Of a DNA stretch of 64,000 nucleotides, positions 31,778 through 45,043 are shown piece after piece (positions within the stretch are counted from its first letter, which is position 1; each line of letters opens with the position of its first letter). Both the position numbers and the translations under genes were made by a program. Below the pieces are notes generated by a model, which did no database searches, was not told where the DNA came from, and saw only the letters and a program-made list of their open reading frames with translations. This DNA is from Gammaproteobacteria bacterium. Lineage in GTDB: Bacteria > Pseudomonadota > Gammaproteobacteria > Ga0077536. The stretch is taken from assembly GCA_016209015.1 (NCBI GenBank), contig JACQWY010000027.1, positions 124,001-188,000 on the forward strand, given 5' to 3'.

Positions 31778-32770
31778 GTGACCGCGGGGGGAATCGCGCT
31801 CGCGGAGCTCGCGGCGCGGTTGGGCGCCGAACCGGCGGCGGGCAGCACCGTGATCACGCGGCTCGCCCGTCTCGATGAAGCAGGGCCAGAGGCCCTCAGT
31901 TTTCTTCCCAGCGCGCATTACAGGCCCCTGCTCGGCGCGAGCCGCGCGGGCGGTGTGCTCGTTACGGCGTCCTGCGCCGCGGAGTGCGTTCCTGGCACTG
32001 CGCTCGTGGTGAAGGACCCGGTGCTCGCCTGCGCGCTCGCCGCGCACTGGCTGCCGGTGACTGCGCCCGGGCATTGCGCGGCTGCATTCTGCGACGGCGG
32101 GCATCGGCCGTCCCGCATCGCGGGAGATGCGGAAGTTCACCGTTCGGCCGTCGTCGGCTGCGGCGTGACGATCGGCTCCGGGTCCCGGATCGAACCGGGC
32201 GCGGTGGTCGGTCCCGACGTGCGCATCGGCGATTACTGCCGGATCGGCCCGCATGCCGTCCTCGGCGCGGGCGTCAAGCTCGGCAATCGCGTCGCCGTGG
32301 GGGCGGGCGCGACGATCGGTAAGGAAGGCTTCACGCTCGTCCGCCACGGCCGGCAATGGCTGCGGATCCCGAGCTTCGCGGCGGCGTGCCTCGACGACGA
32401 CGTCGAGCTCGGCGCGCAGTGCACCGTCGATCGCGGCGTGATGGAAGCGACCCGTCTCAGGCGGGGCGTAAAATTGGACAATCAGGTACACGTGGGGCAC
32501 GGCGCCGACGTCGGCGCGGACACGGTGATCGCGGCCGGAACGAGAATTGGCGGCGAAGCTCGAATCGGGGCCGCCTGCCTCATCGGCGGCGGGGTCGTGA
32601 TCCGGGAGGGGCTCGCGATCGCGGATGCGGTCGTGATCACGGGCGGGAGCCACGTCATCCGGCCGCTCCGGGAGCCGGGCCGCTCGTATTCCTCCGGCTG
32701 GCCGGCGCGGCCGAGCCGGAGCTGGTGGCGCGTGGTCTCGCGTCTGGGCAAACTTGGCGAAAAGTCCTGA
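31778..32770 (+). CDS. lpxD: UDP-3-O-(3-hydroxyacyl)glucosamine N-acyltransferase
   Basis: A 330-residue enzyme for the third step of lipid A synthesis, using acyl-ACP to N-acylate UDP-3-O-acyl-GlcN. The N-terminal uridine-binding domain (about 1-100, [18 protein letters not shown]) is followed by a left-handed beta-helix of hexapeptide repeats (about 105-290). The catalytic His is in [14 protein letters not shown]. The C-terminus (YSSGWPARP) is typical. It starts with GTG at 31778. It is followed by fabZ, lpxA and lpxB, which use the same acyl-ACP pool. Confidence 0.95.
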   Translation: MTAGGIALAELAARLGAEPAAGSTVITRLARLDEAGPEALSFLPSAHYRPLLGASRAGGVLVTASCAAECVPGTALVVKDPVLACALAAHWLPVTAPGHCAAAFCDGGHRPSRIAGDAEVHRSAVVGCGVTIGSGSRIEPGAVVGPDVRIGDYCRIGPHAVLGAGVKLGNRVAVGAGATIGKEGFTLVRHGRQWLRIPSFAAACLDDDVELGAQCTVDRGVMEATRLRRGVKLDNQVHVGHGADVGADTVIAAGTRIGGEARIGAACLIGGGVVIREGLAIADAVVITGGSHVIRPLREPGRSYSSGWPARPSRSWWRVVSRLGKLGEKS

Positions 32771-32843
32771 CCGTGGCGACGCATGGCGTGCGGTGCGCGG
32801 CCCGGGGGGGCTTCAAATTCGAGAGGAGCACGGTAGCAGCGTC

Positions 32844-33290
32844 ATGGAAATCCCTATCCGGCAAATCATGGAGATGCTTCCGCATCGCTACCCGTTCCTG
32901 CTCGTCGATCGCGTCATCGATTGCACGCCCTTCGAAACGATCAAGGCCATCAAGAACGTGACGTTCAACGAGCCGTTCTTCACGGGCCACTTCCCGGACA
33001 AGCCCATCATGCCCGGTGTGTTGATCCTCGAGGCAATGGCGCAGGCCACGGGCCTGCTGGCGTTCTATTCGAACAACGCGGTCAGCAACGCCAAGAACAC
33101 CTACTACCTCGTCGGCGTCGACAAAGCGCGCTTCAAGCGACCGGTCGAGCCCGGGGATCAGCTCGTCATTGAAGCCCGGCTGATCAAGCGCAAGCGCGGC
33201 ATTTATCAGTTCCAGGCCACTACCCACGTCGGGGACGAATTCGTGTCCTCGGCGCAATTCCTCACCACCGAGCTGGAAGCGAAAACTTGA
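32844..33290 (+). CDS. fabZ: 3-hydroxyacyl-[ACP] dehydratase
   Basis: A 148-residue hot-dog-fold dehydratase of fatty acid elongation. The active-site His is in [14 protein letters not shown] and the Glu in [18 protein letters not shown]. It competes with LpxA for 3-hydroxyacyl-ACP, so its location next to lpxA is functionally meaningful. The ATG at 32844 is chosen because the family N-terminus begins there and GAGGAG lies upstream; the in-frame extension overlaps the lpxD end and is not conserved. The stop overlaps the lpxA TTG start (TTGA). Confidence 0.97.
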   Translation: MEIPIRQIMEMLPHRYPFLLVDRVIDCTPFETIKAIKNVTFNEPFFTGHFPDKPIMPGVLILEAMAQATGLLAFYSNNAVSNAKNTYYLVGVDKARFKRPVEPGDQLVIEARLIKRKRGIYQFQATTHVGDEFVSSAQFLTTELEAKT

Positions 33291-34072
33291 TCCATCCCTC
33301 GGCGCAGATCGATCCGGACGCGAGGCTCGGCGCCGGGGTCAGCATAGGACCCTGGTCGATCGTCGGTCCCGGCGTCGAAATCGGCGACGGCACGGAGATC
33401 GGACCGCACGTCGTGTTGAGAGGACCGACGCGGCTCGGGCGCGAAAACCGTGTCTTCGCGTTCTGTTCGATCGGCGAGGTGCCTCAGGACAAGAAATTCC
33501 ACGACGATCCCGACTCGCGGCTCGAGATCGGCGACGGCAACACGATCCGCGAGTACTGCAGCATCAATCGCGGTACGAGCGGCGGTGGGGGCGTGACGCG
33601 CGTCGGCTCGGACAACTGGATCATGGCCTACTGCCACGTCGCCCACGATTGCATCATCGGCGATCATGCGATCCTCGCGAACCACTCGACGCTGGCCGGC
33701 CACGTCACGCTCGGCGACTACTGCATCCTGGGCGGTTTCACCGGTGTCCATCAGTTCTGCCGCCTCGGCGAGAGCGCGTTCACCGCGATATCCTCGATCA
33801 TCGTGAAGGACGTGCCGCCCTACGTGATGGTCGAGGGCAACACGGCACGGGCGCGCGCCATCAATCGCGAAGGTCTGAAGCGTCGCGGCTTCGAGACGCG
33901 GACGATCGAGGCGCTGAAGCGCGCCTATCGCACGCTCTACCGGCAGGGGCTCACGCTCAATCGCGCGCTCGAGGAGCTCGCCGAGATGGTCGGCGAGACG
34001 CCCGAACTCGCGAAGCTCATCGAATTCATCCGCGCGTCGGAGAGAGGCATCGTCCGCTGCCGGCGTGATTGA
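33287..34072 (+). CDS. lpxA: UDP-N-acetylglucosamine acyltransferase
   Basis: A 261-residue trimeric left-handed beta-helix enzyme, first step of lipid A synthesis. The start [22 protein letters not shown] is typical. The catalytic His is in [28 protein letters not shown], and the acyl-chain ruler region [14 protein letters not shown] follows. It has the C-terminal helical domain of LpxA (about 190-261). The start is TTG at 33287 in TTGA overlap with fabZ. It ends in another TTGA overlap with lpxB. Rare TTG starts may limit expression relative to FabZ. Confidence 0.96.
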   Translation: MIHPSAQIDPDARLGAGVSIGPWSIVGPGVEIGDGTEIGPHVVLRGPTRLGRENRVFAFCSIGEVPQDKKFHDDPDSRLEIGDGNTIREYCSINRGTSGGGGVTRVGSDNWIMAYCHVAHDCIIGDHAILANHSTLAGHVTLGDYCILGGFTGVHQFCRLGESAFTAISSIIVKDVPPYVMVEGNTARARAINREGLKRRGFETRTIEALKRAYRTLYRQGLTLNRALEELAEMVGETPELAKLIEFIRASERGIVRCRRD

Positions 34073-35244
34073 ATCGTGCGGCACGCGTGCTGAAAGTCGG
34101 AATCATCGCCGGTGAGGCCTCGGGAGATCAGCTCGGCGCCGCGCTGATCGCGGCGCTGCGCGAAATCGCGGGCGACGTCGACGTCGAAGGACTCGCCGGG
34201 CCGCGCATGGTGGCCGCTGGTTGCAGACCGCTCGCCGGCATCGACGAGCTCTCCGTCCTCGGCATCGTCGAGGTGCTGCGTCACTACCCGCGCCTGTGGC
34301 GGCTGCGCGAGCGGCTCATCCGCCATTTCATCGCCAGCCCGCCCGACGTCTTCGTCGGCATCGACGTGCCGGATTTCGTGTTGAACGTCGAATCGCGTCT
34401 GCGCGCCGCGGGCATCCCGACGGTGCACTACGTGTGCCCGCAGGTGTGGGTGTGGCGGCAGCACCGTATCCCGGGGATAAGGCGCGCCATCGACGTGCTG
34501 CTCGCGGTGTTTCCCTTCGAGGTCGGATTCTTCGCGCGCTTCGGGATCACCGCGCGTTTCGTCGGGCACTCGATGGCCGATGCGCTGCCGTCCGTTCCCG
34601 ATCCCGCGGCGGCACGGGCCGCGCTCGGCCTGCCGGCCGAGGGGCGGATCGTCGCGCTCATGCCCGGCAGCCGGAGTCAGGAGATTGCCCGGCTCACGGA
34701 TCTCTTTCTCGATGCCGCAGTGCGGGTGCGGGCCGCCGAGCCCGCCGTGCGCTTCATCGCGGGCGTGGTGAACCCGGCGCGCGCCGCGGCGCTGCTCGCG
34801 AGGCGCGATGCCGTCGCGCCCGGGTTGCCGCTCGAGGTCTACAGCGCGCGCTCCCCCGAAGTGCTGACGGCGGCCGACGCCGCGCTCGTCGCGTCCGGCA
34901 CGGTGACCCTCGAAGCCATGTTGTGCCACACGCCGCTCGTCGTCGCGTACCGCATGGCCCCCCTCAGTTTCCGTATAATCAAGGCCGCATCGAAGTCGCG
35001 CTTCGTGGCAATCCCGAACATCCTGGCGGGCGAGGCAGTGGTACCCGAATTTCTCCAGAACGATGCCCGACCCGCGGCGCTCGCCGACGGCCTGCTGCAT
35101 TGGCTGCGGTCGGCCGCCGCGGTCGAGCGCTACAGAGCGTATTGCACGGCCACGAGCGCGACGCTGCGCAACGATGCCGCGCGCGCTGCGGCACGCGCCA
35201 TCGTCGATCTCGTGCACGAACGCGCGGCAGCCGGCCGGCCATGA
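34069..35244 (+). CDS. lpxB: Lipid-A-disaccharide synthase
   Basis: A 391-residue GT19 glycosyltransferase condensing UDP-2,3-diacyl-GlcN with lipid X. Motifs are [13 protein letters not shown], the central [32 protein letters not shown] in which PQVWVWR is diagnostic, [13 protein letters not shown], and [16 protein letters not shown]. It is a peripheral inner membrane enzyme. The TTG at 34069 overlaps the lpxA stop; GTG at 34087 is a possible internal alternative that begins immediately before the family core. The gene ends in ATGA overlap with rnhB. Confidence 0.95.
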   Translation: MNRAARVLKVGIIAGEASGDQLGAALIAALREIAGDVDVEGLAGPRMVAAGCRPLAGIDELSVLGIVEVLRHYPRLWRLRERLIRHFIASPPDVFVGIDVPDFVLNVESRLRAAGIPTVHYVCPQVWVWRQHRIPGIRRAIDVLLAVFPFEVGFFARFGITARFVGHSMADALPSVPDPAAARAALGLPAEGRIVALMPGSRSQEIARLTDLFLDAAVRVRAAEPAVRFIAGVVNPARAAALLARRDAVAPGLPLEVYSARSPEVLTAADAALVASGTVTLEAMLCHTPLVVAYRMAPLSFRIIKAASKSRFVAIPNILAGEAVVPEFLQNDARPAALADGLLHWLRSAAAVERYRAYCTATSATLRNDAARAAARAIVDLVHERAAAGRP

Positions 35245-35813
35245 TCACCGCCGGTGTCGACGAGGCAGGCTGCGGGCCGCTCGCCGGTCCGGTCTACGCT
35301 GCGGCGGTGATCCTCGCGCCGACGCGTCCGATCGCGGGCCTCGGCGATTCCAAGACCCTCACCGCGCCGCGCCGCGCCGCGCTCTACGACGAGATCCTCG
35401 CGCACGCCGTGGCCTGGGGCGTCGGGATCGCGAGCGTCGCGGAAATCGACGAATTGAACATCCTGCGCGCCCGCCTGCTCGCCATGCAGCGCGCGATCGC
35501 CGCGCTGTCGCGGAGGCCCGGACAGATCCTCGTCGACGGCAAGTTCTGCCCCGAGTTCGCGGGCCGTGCCGTCGCGATCGTCAAGGGCGACGTGTGGGTG
35601 CCGGCGATCAGCGCCGCCTCGATCGTCGCGAAAGTGCTGCGCGACCGCGCCATGCTCGAGCTCGACGCCGAGCTGCCGCAATACGGCTTCGCCGAGCACA
35701 AGGGCTACGGCACGGCCGGGCACCTCGCGGCGCTCGACCGCCATGGTCCGTCGAGCGCGCACCGCCGCTCGTTCCGTCCCGTGCGCGAGCGGCTCGCCGC
35801 CGTGCTGTCCTGA
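35241..35813 (+). CDS. rnhB: Ribonuclease HII
   Basis: A 190-residue RNase H fold enzyme that removes RNA and single ribonucleotides from DNA duplexes. The acidic DEDD site begins with [21 protein letters not shown] (Asp and Glu). The usual Arg in DEAGRGP is Cys here. The second Asp is in LVDGKF, and [10 protein letters not shown] is the conserved block. Length matches E. coli (198). The start ATG overlaps the lpxB stop (ATGA) and dnaE begins 7 bases after its end, the typical lpxB-rnhB-dnaE order. Confidence 0.95.
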   Translation: MITAGVDEAGCGPLAGPVYAAAVILAPTRPIAGLGDSKTLTAPRRAALYDEILAHAVAWGVGIASVAEIDELNILRARLLAMQRAIAALSRRPGQILVDGKFCPEFAGRAVAIVKGDVWVPAISAASIVAKVLRDRAMLELDAELPQYGFAEHKGYGTAGHLAALDRHGPSSAHRRSFRPVRERLAAVLS

Positions 35814-35820
35814 GATCGCG

Positions 35821-39264
<3,444 letters not shown>

Positions 39265-39393
39265 TCGCCGCTTCCCACGCGCGAGGAATTGCAAGATCAT
39301 TGCGAAAAGCAGGCGGGCCGACGGGCCGGCGCCGAGGCGAGGGGGGTCGCCTGGGCGACGGTGGTCCCGCGAACATGAACGAGGGTAGTCCTG

Positions 39394-40383
39394 ATGTCGG
39401 ATCCGGTCGTCGAACAGACGCAATTCAATCTTACCTTCCTCGATTTCGAGCAGCCGATCGCGGAGCTCGAAGCGAAGATCGAGGAGCTCCGCAAGGTCGG
39501 CAACGATTCGGAGCTCGACATCTCCGGCGAGATCGGCCGGCTGCAGGAGCGCTCGAAGGATCTCGCGAAGCAGATTTTCTCCAATCTCACGTCCTGGCAG
39601 GTCTCGCGGCTCGCGCGTCATCCGCAGCGGCCGTTCACGCTCGACTACGTGGAGCGCATCCTCACCGACATCGAGGAACTGCACGGCGATCGCCTGTTCG
39701 GCGACGATCCCGCGATGGTCTCCGGCATCGGCCGGCTCGACGGCCGCGGCGTCGCATTCATAGGCCACCAGAAGGGCCGCAACACGAAGGAGAACCTGCG
39801 CCGCAACTTCGGCATGCCGAAGCCCGAGGGTTACCGCAAGGCATTGCGCATCATGGAGCTCGCGGAGCGGTTCCGCCTGCCGGTGCTGACGTTCATCGAC
39901 ACCCCCGGCGCCTATCCCGGCATCGACGCCGAGGAGCGGGGGCAGAGCGAGGCCATCGCGCGCAACCTCATGGTGATGGCGAATCTGCGCACGCCGATCG
40001 TCGCCGTCGTCATCGGCGAGGGCGGTTCGGGCGGTGCGCTCGCGATCGGCGTCGCGGATCGCGTGATGATGCTGCAATACGCGACCTACGCCGTGATCTC
40101 GCCCGAGGGCTGCGCCTCGATCCTCTGGAAGAGCGCCGAGAAGGCCTCCGATGCCGCGGAGGCGATGGGCATCACCTCGGCGCGTCTGCAGCAGCTCGGA
40201 CTCATCGATCAAATCATCGAGGAGCCGCTCGGCGGCGCGCACCGCAATTGCGATCTCATCGCCGATCGCGTCCATCTCGCCGTCGCCGGTGCGCTCGAGA
40301 AGCTCGTCATGCTCGACTCCGAACAACTCCTGAACCAGCGTCACGGCCGGCTCAACCGCTTCGGTGAGTTCACCGAGAAGTAA
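39394..40383 (+). CDS. accA: Acetyl-CoA carboxylase carboxyltransferase subunit alpha
   Basis: A 329-residue subunit that with AccD transfers CO2 from carboxybiotin to acetyl-CoA, the first committed step of fatty acid synthesis. The start [21 protein letters not shown] and the crotonase-like core [28 protein letters not shown]-like block are present (e.g. [15 protein letters not shown]), as are [20 protein letters not shown] and [12 protein letters not shown]. coli AccA has 319 residues. It follows dnaE after a 129-base gap that shows only GC-rich sequence. Its last 20 bases overlap the start of tilS. Confidence 0.97.
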   Translation: MSDPVVEQTQFNLTFLDFEQPIAELEAKIEELRKVGNDSELDISGEIGRLQERSKDLAKQIFSNLTSWQVSRLARHPQRPFTLDYVERILTDIEELHGDRLFGDDPAMVSGIGRLDGRGVAFIGHQKGRNTKENLRRNFGMPKPEGYRKALRIMELAERFRLPVLTFIDTPGAYPGIDAEERGQSEAIARNLMVMANLRTPIVAVVIGEGGSGGALAIGVADRVMMLQYATYAVISPEGCASILWKSAEKASDAAEAMGITSARLQQLGLIDQIIEEPLGGAHRNCDLIADRVHLAVAGALEKLVMLDSEQLLNQRHGRLNRFGEFTEK

Positions 40384-41710
40384 GCTCGCCGCGACCGTCG
40401 CGGCGCGGCTCGCAGCCGAGCTCGCGACGCTGCCGGAGTGTCGCCGTCTCGTGGTCGCGTTCTCCGGCGGGGTCGATTCCCGCGTGCTTCTCGACTGCCT
40501 CGTGCGCGAAGGTCCGTTCCCGCCGCTCGCGATTCTCGCCTGTCACGTCGACCATGGTCTGAATCCCGACAGCGCGCAGTGGGCGGTGTGGTGCGCGTCG
40601 CGCGCCGCCGCGCACGGCGTCGCGTTTCATGCCGAGCGCCTGCCGCCGCGCGCCGAGGACGGCGAAAGTGCCGAGGCCTGGGCGCGGCGCCTGCGCTACG
40701 GCGTGCTCGAACGGATCTCCGAAACCGGCGATCTCCTCCTGACCGCGCATCAGCGCGAGGACCAGGCGGAGACGCTGCTGCTCGCCGCGCTGCGCGGCGG
40801 CGGCCCGCGCGGATTGAGCGGGATCGCGCCGGCGCGCCCGCTCGGCCGCGGCCGTCTCGTACGTCCGTTGCTCGACGTCCCGCGCGCCGACATCGAGGCC
40901 TATGCGGAGCAGTGCGGCCTCGACTGGCTCGAGGATCCCTCGAACGGCGAAGCGCACTTCGACCGCAATTTCCTGCGCCATCGCATCCTGCCGCTGCTGC
41001 GCACCCGCTGGCCGGCCGCGGACGTGACGCTCGCACGTGTCGCGGAGCTGCAGCGCGAGGCCGCGGACGAGCTCGAGGCCATCGCCGATCGTGAGCTCGC
41101 GCGGCTCGTCGTCGCGCCGGGCGAGCTCGATCTGGCCGCTCTGCGCACGCACGCGCCGCCGCTCCGCCGGCTCCTGCTCCGGCGCTTCGTCGCGGCCGCC
41201 GGACGGCCGCTCCCCTCCCATGAGCACCTCGCGCAGATCGAGCGCTGTCTCGTCGACTCGGGACCGGAGGCGGCGGGACCGGTGGTGTGGGGCGGCGTGG
41301 CGTTGCGGCGTTATCGCGATCGTCTCCATCTCGGCGCGCCGCAGGCGGTGCCTGCCGCGGACGCGTGCTGGCGATGGACGGGGGAGCGGCTTTTCGAGCT
41401 GCCGCACGGCACGCTCACGACGCGGGAAATGTGCGGCGCGGGGCTCGCGCTGCGGACGATTGCCGGCGCGGACGTCGAATTGCGCCTGCGCCGCGGCGGC
41501 GAACGCTGCCGCCCGGCGGGACGCGCGCACAGCCAGACCTTGAAGCACGTATTGCAGGAGCGCGGTGTGCCGCCGTGGCGGCGCGCGGGACTGCCGCTCG
41601 TCTATGCGGACGGGACACTCGTCGCGGTCGCGGATCTCTTCGTCTGCGAGGGCCACGTCGCGCGCGACGCGGAACCGGGCCTCGCGCTCACCTGGTCGCC
41701 GCGCGACTGA
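40364..41710 (+). CDS. tilS: tRNA(Ile)-lysidine synthase
   Basis: A 448-residue PP-loop ATPase that attaches lysine to C34 of tRNA-Ile(CAU), changing both codon reading and charging identity; essential. The PP-loop [15 protein letters not shown] (about 28-42), CHVDHGLNP and [19 protein letters not shown] are intact. The middle (TilS substrate) domain and C-terminal domain ([20 protein letters not shown]) with [15 protein letters not shown] are also seen. The GTG at 40364 overlaps the accA end by 20 bases and gives the family N-terminal length. It ends 9 bases from a convergent gene. Confidence 0.95.
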   Translation: MSSPRSKLAATVAARLAAELATLPECRRLVVAFSGGVDSRVLLDCLVREGPFPPLAILACHVDHGLNPDSAQWAVWCASRAAAHGVAFHAERLPPRAEDGESAEAWARRLRYGVLERISETGDLLLTAHQREDQAETLLLAALRGGGPRGLSGIAPARPLGRGRLVRPLLDVPRADIEAYAEQCGLDWLEDPSNGEAHFDRNFLRHRILPLLRTRWPAADVTLARVAELQREAADELEAIADRELARLVVAPGELDLAALRTHAPPLRRLLLRRFVAAAGRPLPSHEHLAQIERCLVDSGPEAAGPVVWGGVALRRYRDRLHLGAPQAVPAADACWRWTGERLFELPHGTLTTREMCGAGLALRTIAGADVELRLRRGGERCRPAGRAHSQTLKHVLQERGVPPWRRAGLPLVYADGTLVAVADLFVCEGHVARDAEPGLALTWSPRD

Positions 41711-41719
41711 GGCGCGGGC

Positions 41720-43309
41720 TCACTCCGGCGTGCGCGTCCGGATCATGATCGTCGGCTCTTCGGCCTCGTAGTGTTCGTCGTGGCAGGTGTAGCGAAGCTC
41801 GACTTCGCCGATCTCGACGCGATCGCCTTCCTCCAGCACCGCCGATTCGACGCGCGCCCCGTTCACGAACACGCCGTTCGCCGACGCGAGATCGCACAGC
41901 ACGTAGCGGCCCTGATCGTTCATGCGGATCTCGGCGTGCAGGCGCGAGACGGAGCGATCCTCGAGGCGCAGATCGTTGTTGCGGCTGCGGCCGATGCGCC
42001 AGGGCAGGCTCGAGATCGCGTGCCGCAACGAGGGCGGCTGGATCGCGACGAGGAAGGCATGCGAGCGCGGCGCCGGTGCCGGCGCGTTGCCGGCGGGGAC
42101 CGTGATCGGCGGCTGCTCGGCGGATCTGCGTCGCGCCATGATGAAGAAGGCCACGGCAATACCGAGGATCAGCACGACCGGCGTCGCCATCGCGATCGGC
42201 CAGCCGATGCCGCGCGGCGGCACGAATTCCCGGCGCTTGCGGGCCGGCGGTGCGCCGCCTTCCGGCGCAGGCGCGGCGGCGGGCGCGGCCGACGATGCAG
42301 GCGGCGCCGCGGGCGCTGCCGCAGGGGGCGGCGGCGCGGTGTCGACCGCGGCCTGCGGCGCCCCGGTGTGAGCGAGCGGAATCGGCAGGGCCAGCTCGAT
42401 CGGCCCGTCCGCGCTCTGCAGGGCGATCGTGAGCGTCGTGACGTCCGCAGTCAGCTTCGCGGCGAGCTCGTCGAGCGCGAAATCGACCGTGCCGCCGCTC
42501 TCGGCCGCGGCGAGCAGCGCGGTGAAGAACGCGTCGGGCAGCGCGGCCTGCGGGCCGCCTGCCGCGGCGAACACGCCGCCGGTTTCCTCGGCGAGCCGGC
42601 GCAGCGTCTGCATGCCGACCGCGAGCGCGGTCGAACGCGGATAACCGATGGCGGAGATCACCACGTCGGCGGCGCGCGCGGCATGCACGACGTCCTCGAG
42701 GTGGTAAGCCGTGTCCTCGGCGAGACCGTCGGAGAGCAGCACGAGCTCGCGGCGCGCGGCCGGCACGGCGGCGAGCTGCTTCACGCCCTCGATCGCATTG
42801 CGGTAGAGCTCGGTGTTCAGGCCCGTCGCGCGCAACGCCGCGGCGCGGCGCGTGATGTCCGCGGGCGCGGCGCCGGGCGCGGCGAGCATGACGAGATCCG
42901 CATCGAAGCTCGCGAGCCCGAAACGTCGCTGCGGGGTGGCGAGCGCGAGCAGGCGGCCGATGTGCGCGGCGTATTCGTTCATCACGGGCTGCCGCCCGGG
43001 ATCGCTGGTATCGACGAGGATCAGCACCGCCGTCGTGTCGGTGCCGGCGGTGAACGGTTCGAGCCGCGCCGCGGCGACATTCGCCGTGCCGGCCGCGAGC
43101 GTCGCGCCGCCGGCCGTGCCGCCGGCCTTCAGCCGGTAGTCGCAGTGCAGGCGATTCCCCGCGGCGGGCGTGCAGGCGACGGCCGCGCGCTCGTCCTGGC
43201 GCGTCGCCGCCGGCAGCGTCGTGACCGCGAGTGCGCCGGCCAGCAGGAGCGCGGCACGCGCGAGCTCACTTCTCGGGGAACAGGGGATCGGGAAGATCGA
43301 AGAACTCAA
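41720..43309 (-). CDS. Transmembrane protein with periplasmic vWA domain and cytoplasmic FHA domain
   Basis: A 529-residue protein, last of a leftward five-gene operon. A signal-like hydrophobic segment (about 16-35) precedes a von Willebrand A-like domain (about 92-290). The metal-site loop reads DTSDP (100-104), not canonical DxSxS, though SDG (193-195) and a Thr near 166 remain, so metal binding may be altered. A Pro/Ala linker (325-357), one membrane span (about 369-391) and an FHA domain (about 425-510) follow, with WRIGRSRNNDLRL, SVSRLHAEI and SANGVFVNG intact. FHA domains bind phosphothreonine, so this could relay periplasmic events to a cytosolic kinase partner (inference). The TTG start at 43309, overlapping the upstream gene by 44 bases, is the best available but uncertain. 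Confidence 0.82.
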   Translation of the reverse strand: MSSSIFPIPCSPRSELARAALLLAGALAVTTLPAATRQDERAAVACTPAAGNRLHCDYRLKAGGTAGGATLAAGTANVAAARLEPFTAGTDTTAVLILVDTSDPGRQPVMNEYAAHIGRLLALATPQRRFGLASFDADLVMLAAPGAAPADITRRAAALRATGLNTELYRNAIEGVKQLAAVPAARRELVLLSDGLAEDTAYHLEDVVHAARAADVVISAIGYPRSTALAVGMQTLRRLAEETGGVFAAAGGPQAALPDAFFTALLAAAESGGTVDFALDELAAKLTADVTTLTIALQSADGPIELALPIPLAHTGAPQAAVDTAPPPPAAAPAAPPASSAAPAAAPAPEGGAPPARKRREFVPPRGIGWPIAMATPVVLILGIAVAFFIMARRRSAEQPPITVPAGNAPAPAPRSHAFLVAIQPPSLRHAISSLPWRIGRSRNNDLRLEDRSVSRLHAEIRMNDQGRYVLCDLASANGVFVNGARVESAVLEEGDRVEIGEVELRYTCHDEHYEAEEPTIMIRTRTPE

Positions 43310-43787
43310 TGGACACTCCTCGGCTGCCGGCGTGGCTCAGGTCGTTCGGATGGGCGGCGTGGCCGGGTCCCTCGATACGCTCGCCGATCTGCGGCAGATT
43401 CTTGTGCAGCTTGTTCCCGACGTCCACGGTCTTGAGCTGCAATTCGGCAGAGAACGGAAACACGAACGCCCTCGGCACGGGACGCGCGGTGCCGCCGAGG
43501 TTCATGTCCGTCACCCAGAAATAGATCGCGCCCTTCGAGGCGCCGCTCTTGTCGGGCTCCTGGACGTGAAGCCCCACGACGTTGAAGCGCGCCGGCAGCA
43601 CCGCGGGCACCGTCGGCCAGCCCGCGAGCTGCGGCAGGCTCGTCCACGACAGCCACAGCGTCGCGCCGACGAGCGCGGTCGCCCCGAGCTTCACCCACCA
43701 CGGCCACGGCGTGAGGACGAGGACCTTCACGAGCAGCAGCACGAGGAGCGCATAGGCCCCGACGAGCATCCAGAGCGCGGTGTTCAT
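43266..43787 (-). CDS. Two-span membrane protein, paralogue of its upstream neighbour
   Basis: A 173-residue protein of unknown function. Two hydrophobic spans (about 5-26 and 32-50) are followed by an exported or cytosolic domain with the pattern GWPT..AVLPARFNVVGLHVQEPD, GASKGAIYFWVTDM, RPVPRAFVFPF, and NLPQIGE. The same pattern in the same order occurs in the adjacent gene at 43784-44308, so the two arose by duplication. The ATG at 43787 overlaps that gene's stop (ATGA). It ends inside the vWA/FHA gene's start region. I know no named family. By context it is a structural subunit of the ExbB-like/vWA membrane system. Confidence 0.75.
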   Translation of the reverse strand: MNTALWMLVGAYALLVLLLVKVLVLTPWPWWVKLGATALVGATLWLSWTSLPQLAGWPTVPAVLPARFNVVGLHVQEPDKSGASKGAIYFWVTDMNLGGTARPVPRAFVFPFSAELQLKTVDVGNKLHKNLPQIGERIEGPGHAAHPNDLSHAGSRGVSIEFFDLPDPLFPEK

Positions 43788-44308
43788 CGCACGGCCTCCT
43801 TGCTCGGCGGCACGTCGGGCGGCGCGTCGCGGAGCGTTATCTTCGCGCTCTTCTGGCCGCGCTGGTCGCGGTTGCGCGGCACGCCGAACGGATCCTTGTC
43901 GTCCTCCGCTTCACCGATCTGCGGAATGTTCTGGCGGAGCTTGCCGTTCGCCTCCGTGAACTTCGCCTTCAGCTCGGGCGTGAACGGCAGGCGATAGGCG
44001 CGCGGCCGCGCATCCGCGCCGGCCTGCATGTCCGCGGCCCAGAAGAAGACATCGCCTTTTGCGCCCGTCTGCGGATCAGGCTCCTGGATGTAGATCGCGT
44101 AGAGATTGAATTTCTTCGGCACCGCGCCGTCCGTCGGCCAGCCGAGCCGCGTCGGCAGGCCGTAGTACACGGCGACGTACGCCGCCGAGACGAGCGCGAT
44201 GATCGCGATTTTCGCGCCCGGTCGCCAGCGCGAGTAGAGGCACAGTCCCAGCAGGACCGCCGCCGTGACCACGTAGAGCGCGACGAGCGCGCCGATGCCG
44301 AGCGTCAT
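43784..44308 (-). CDS. Two-span membrane protein of the same duplicated family
   Basis: A 174-residue protein, two predicted spans (about 4-25 and 31-50), then a soluble domain with GWPTDGAVPKKFNLYAIYIQEPD, TGAKGDVFFWAADM, ARPRAYRLPF and QNIPQIGEAEDDKDPFGV. Shared spacing with the next gene marks a tandem duplication with substantial divergence. The C-terminus here is charged and ends KEAVR. It follows the DUF at 44352 by 43 bases in the same leftward operon. I do not recognise the family; the tryptophan-rich FWxxDM core may be a binding surface but that is speculation. Confidence 0.75.
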   Translation of the reverse strand: MTLGIGALVALYVVTAAVLLGLCLYSRWRPGAKIAIIALVSAAYVAVYYGLPTRLGWPTDGAVPKKFNLYAIYIQEPDPQTGAKGDVFFWAADMQAGADARPRAYRLPFTPELKAKFTEANGKLRQNIPQIGEAEDDKDPFGVPRNRDQRGQKSAKITLRDAPPDVPPSKEAVR

Positions 44309-44351
44309 GAGCCACTCCTCGTTGTGAGCTTGCCGGAGCCGGGATGCACGT

Positions 44352-44975
44352 TCATTCGCGTTTGAACGCCTTGCTGACCAGGCTCTTCTGCAGATGATTC
44401 ACTTCGCCGAGACTGCCGTCCTGGAGGATCGTGAAGCGCAGCGCCGTCTTCTCGTCGTCCTTCCGTTCCAGCGTGAGCGTGTCGTAGTAGAGCACCTGCA
44501 GCCGGGGATTGATCTTGTCGATGCGCACCGTCACCGGCACCGGCCGGCCGTTTTCCGTCGCGTAGTAGTGGACGTTCACGACGTACTCGCCGGGAATGAC
44601 GCCGCGGACCGTCGTCACTTCCTGGTTCAGCGGGTTGACGATCGTGCGCCCGTTGATTTCGAGCGTGTCGTTCAGGTTCCCGCGATCGTCGCGGTCGAGA
44701 TGGATGAGCCCCTGCTCCTTGTTCTGGAAGTAGATGAGCTGTCCGGCCGGGTCCTCGACGTAGGTGTCGATGTCGTTCGGGTCGTTGTCCGGCCAGGTCA
44801 CGGTGATGATGTACTCTGCCTTCGGATCGATGAGGCCCTTCTTCGCCTCGGGATTCATGAACAGCACCGACAGCACGAAGAGATAGGTGATCGCCTGGAT
44901 GATCTTGAACAGGACGGCGGTGATGGGATCGAAGGGCTGGCGATTCCGGTTGCTGCCGCGGCCGCGAAAGGACAT
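44352..44975 (-). CDS. Single-span membrane protein with beta-rich periplasmic domain (possible ExbD/TolR counterpart)
   Basis: A 207-residue protein. An Arg-rich N-terminus (about 1-13), one span (about 19-40) preceded by an Asp in QPFDPITAVLF (Asp16), then a beta-rich domain: YIITVTWPDNDPNDIDTYVEDP, IYFQNKEQGLIHLDRDD, VRGVIPGEYVVNVHYYA. The WPDNDPNDIDTYV...DP pattern resembles DUF2135/YfaP-type beta-sandwich domains. The topology (short cytosolic tail, one span, periplasmic domain) is that of TolR/ExbD, and the gene directly follows the ExbB-like gene, so a stator partnership is plausible. It has no recognisable ExbD sequence signature. Start ATG at 44975. Confidence 0.72.
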   Translation of the reverse strand: MSFRGRGSNRNRQPFDPITAVLFKIIQAITYLFVLSVLFMNPEAKKGLIDPKAEYIITVTWPDNDPNDIDTYVEDPAGQLIYFQNKEQGLIHLDRDDRGNLNDTLEINGRTIVNPLNQEVTTVRGVIPGEYVVNVHYYATENGRPVPVTVRIDKINPRLQVLYYDTLTLERKDDEKTALRFTILQDGSLGEVNHLQKSLVSKAFKRE

Positions 44976-45043
44976 CCGGCGTCCTCAGCCGCGGAACGAT
45001 GGACGGCGCGACGGCTTCGCGAGCGGGCGGACAGGGTGCGGCA

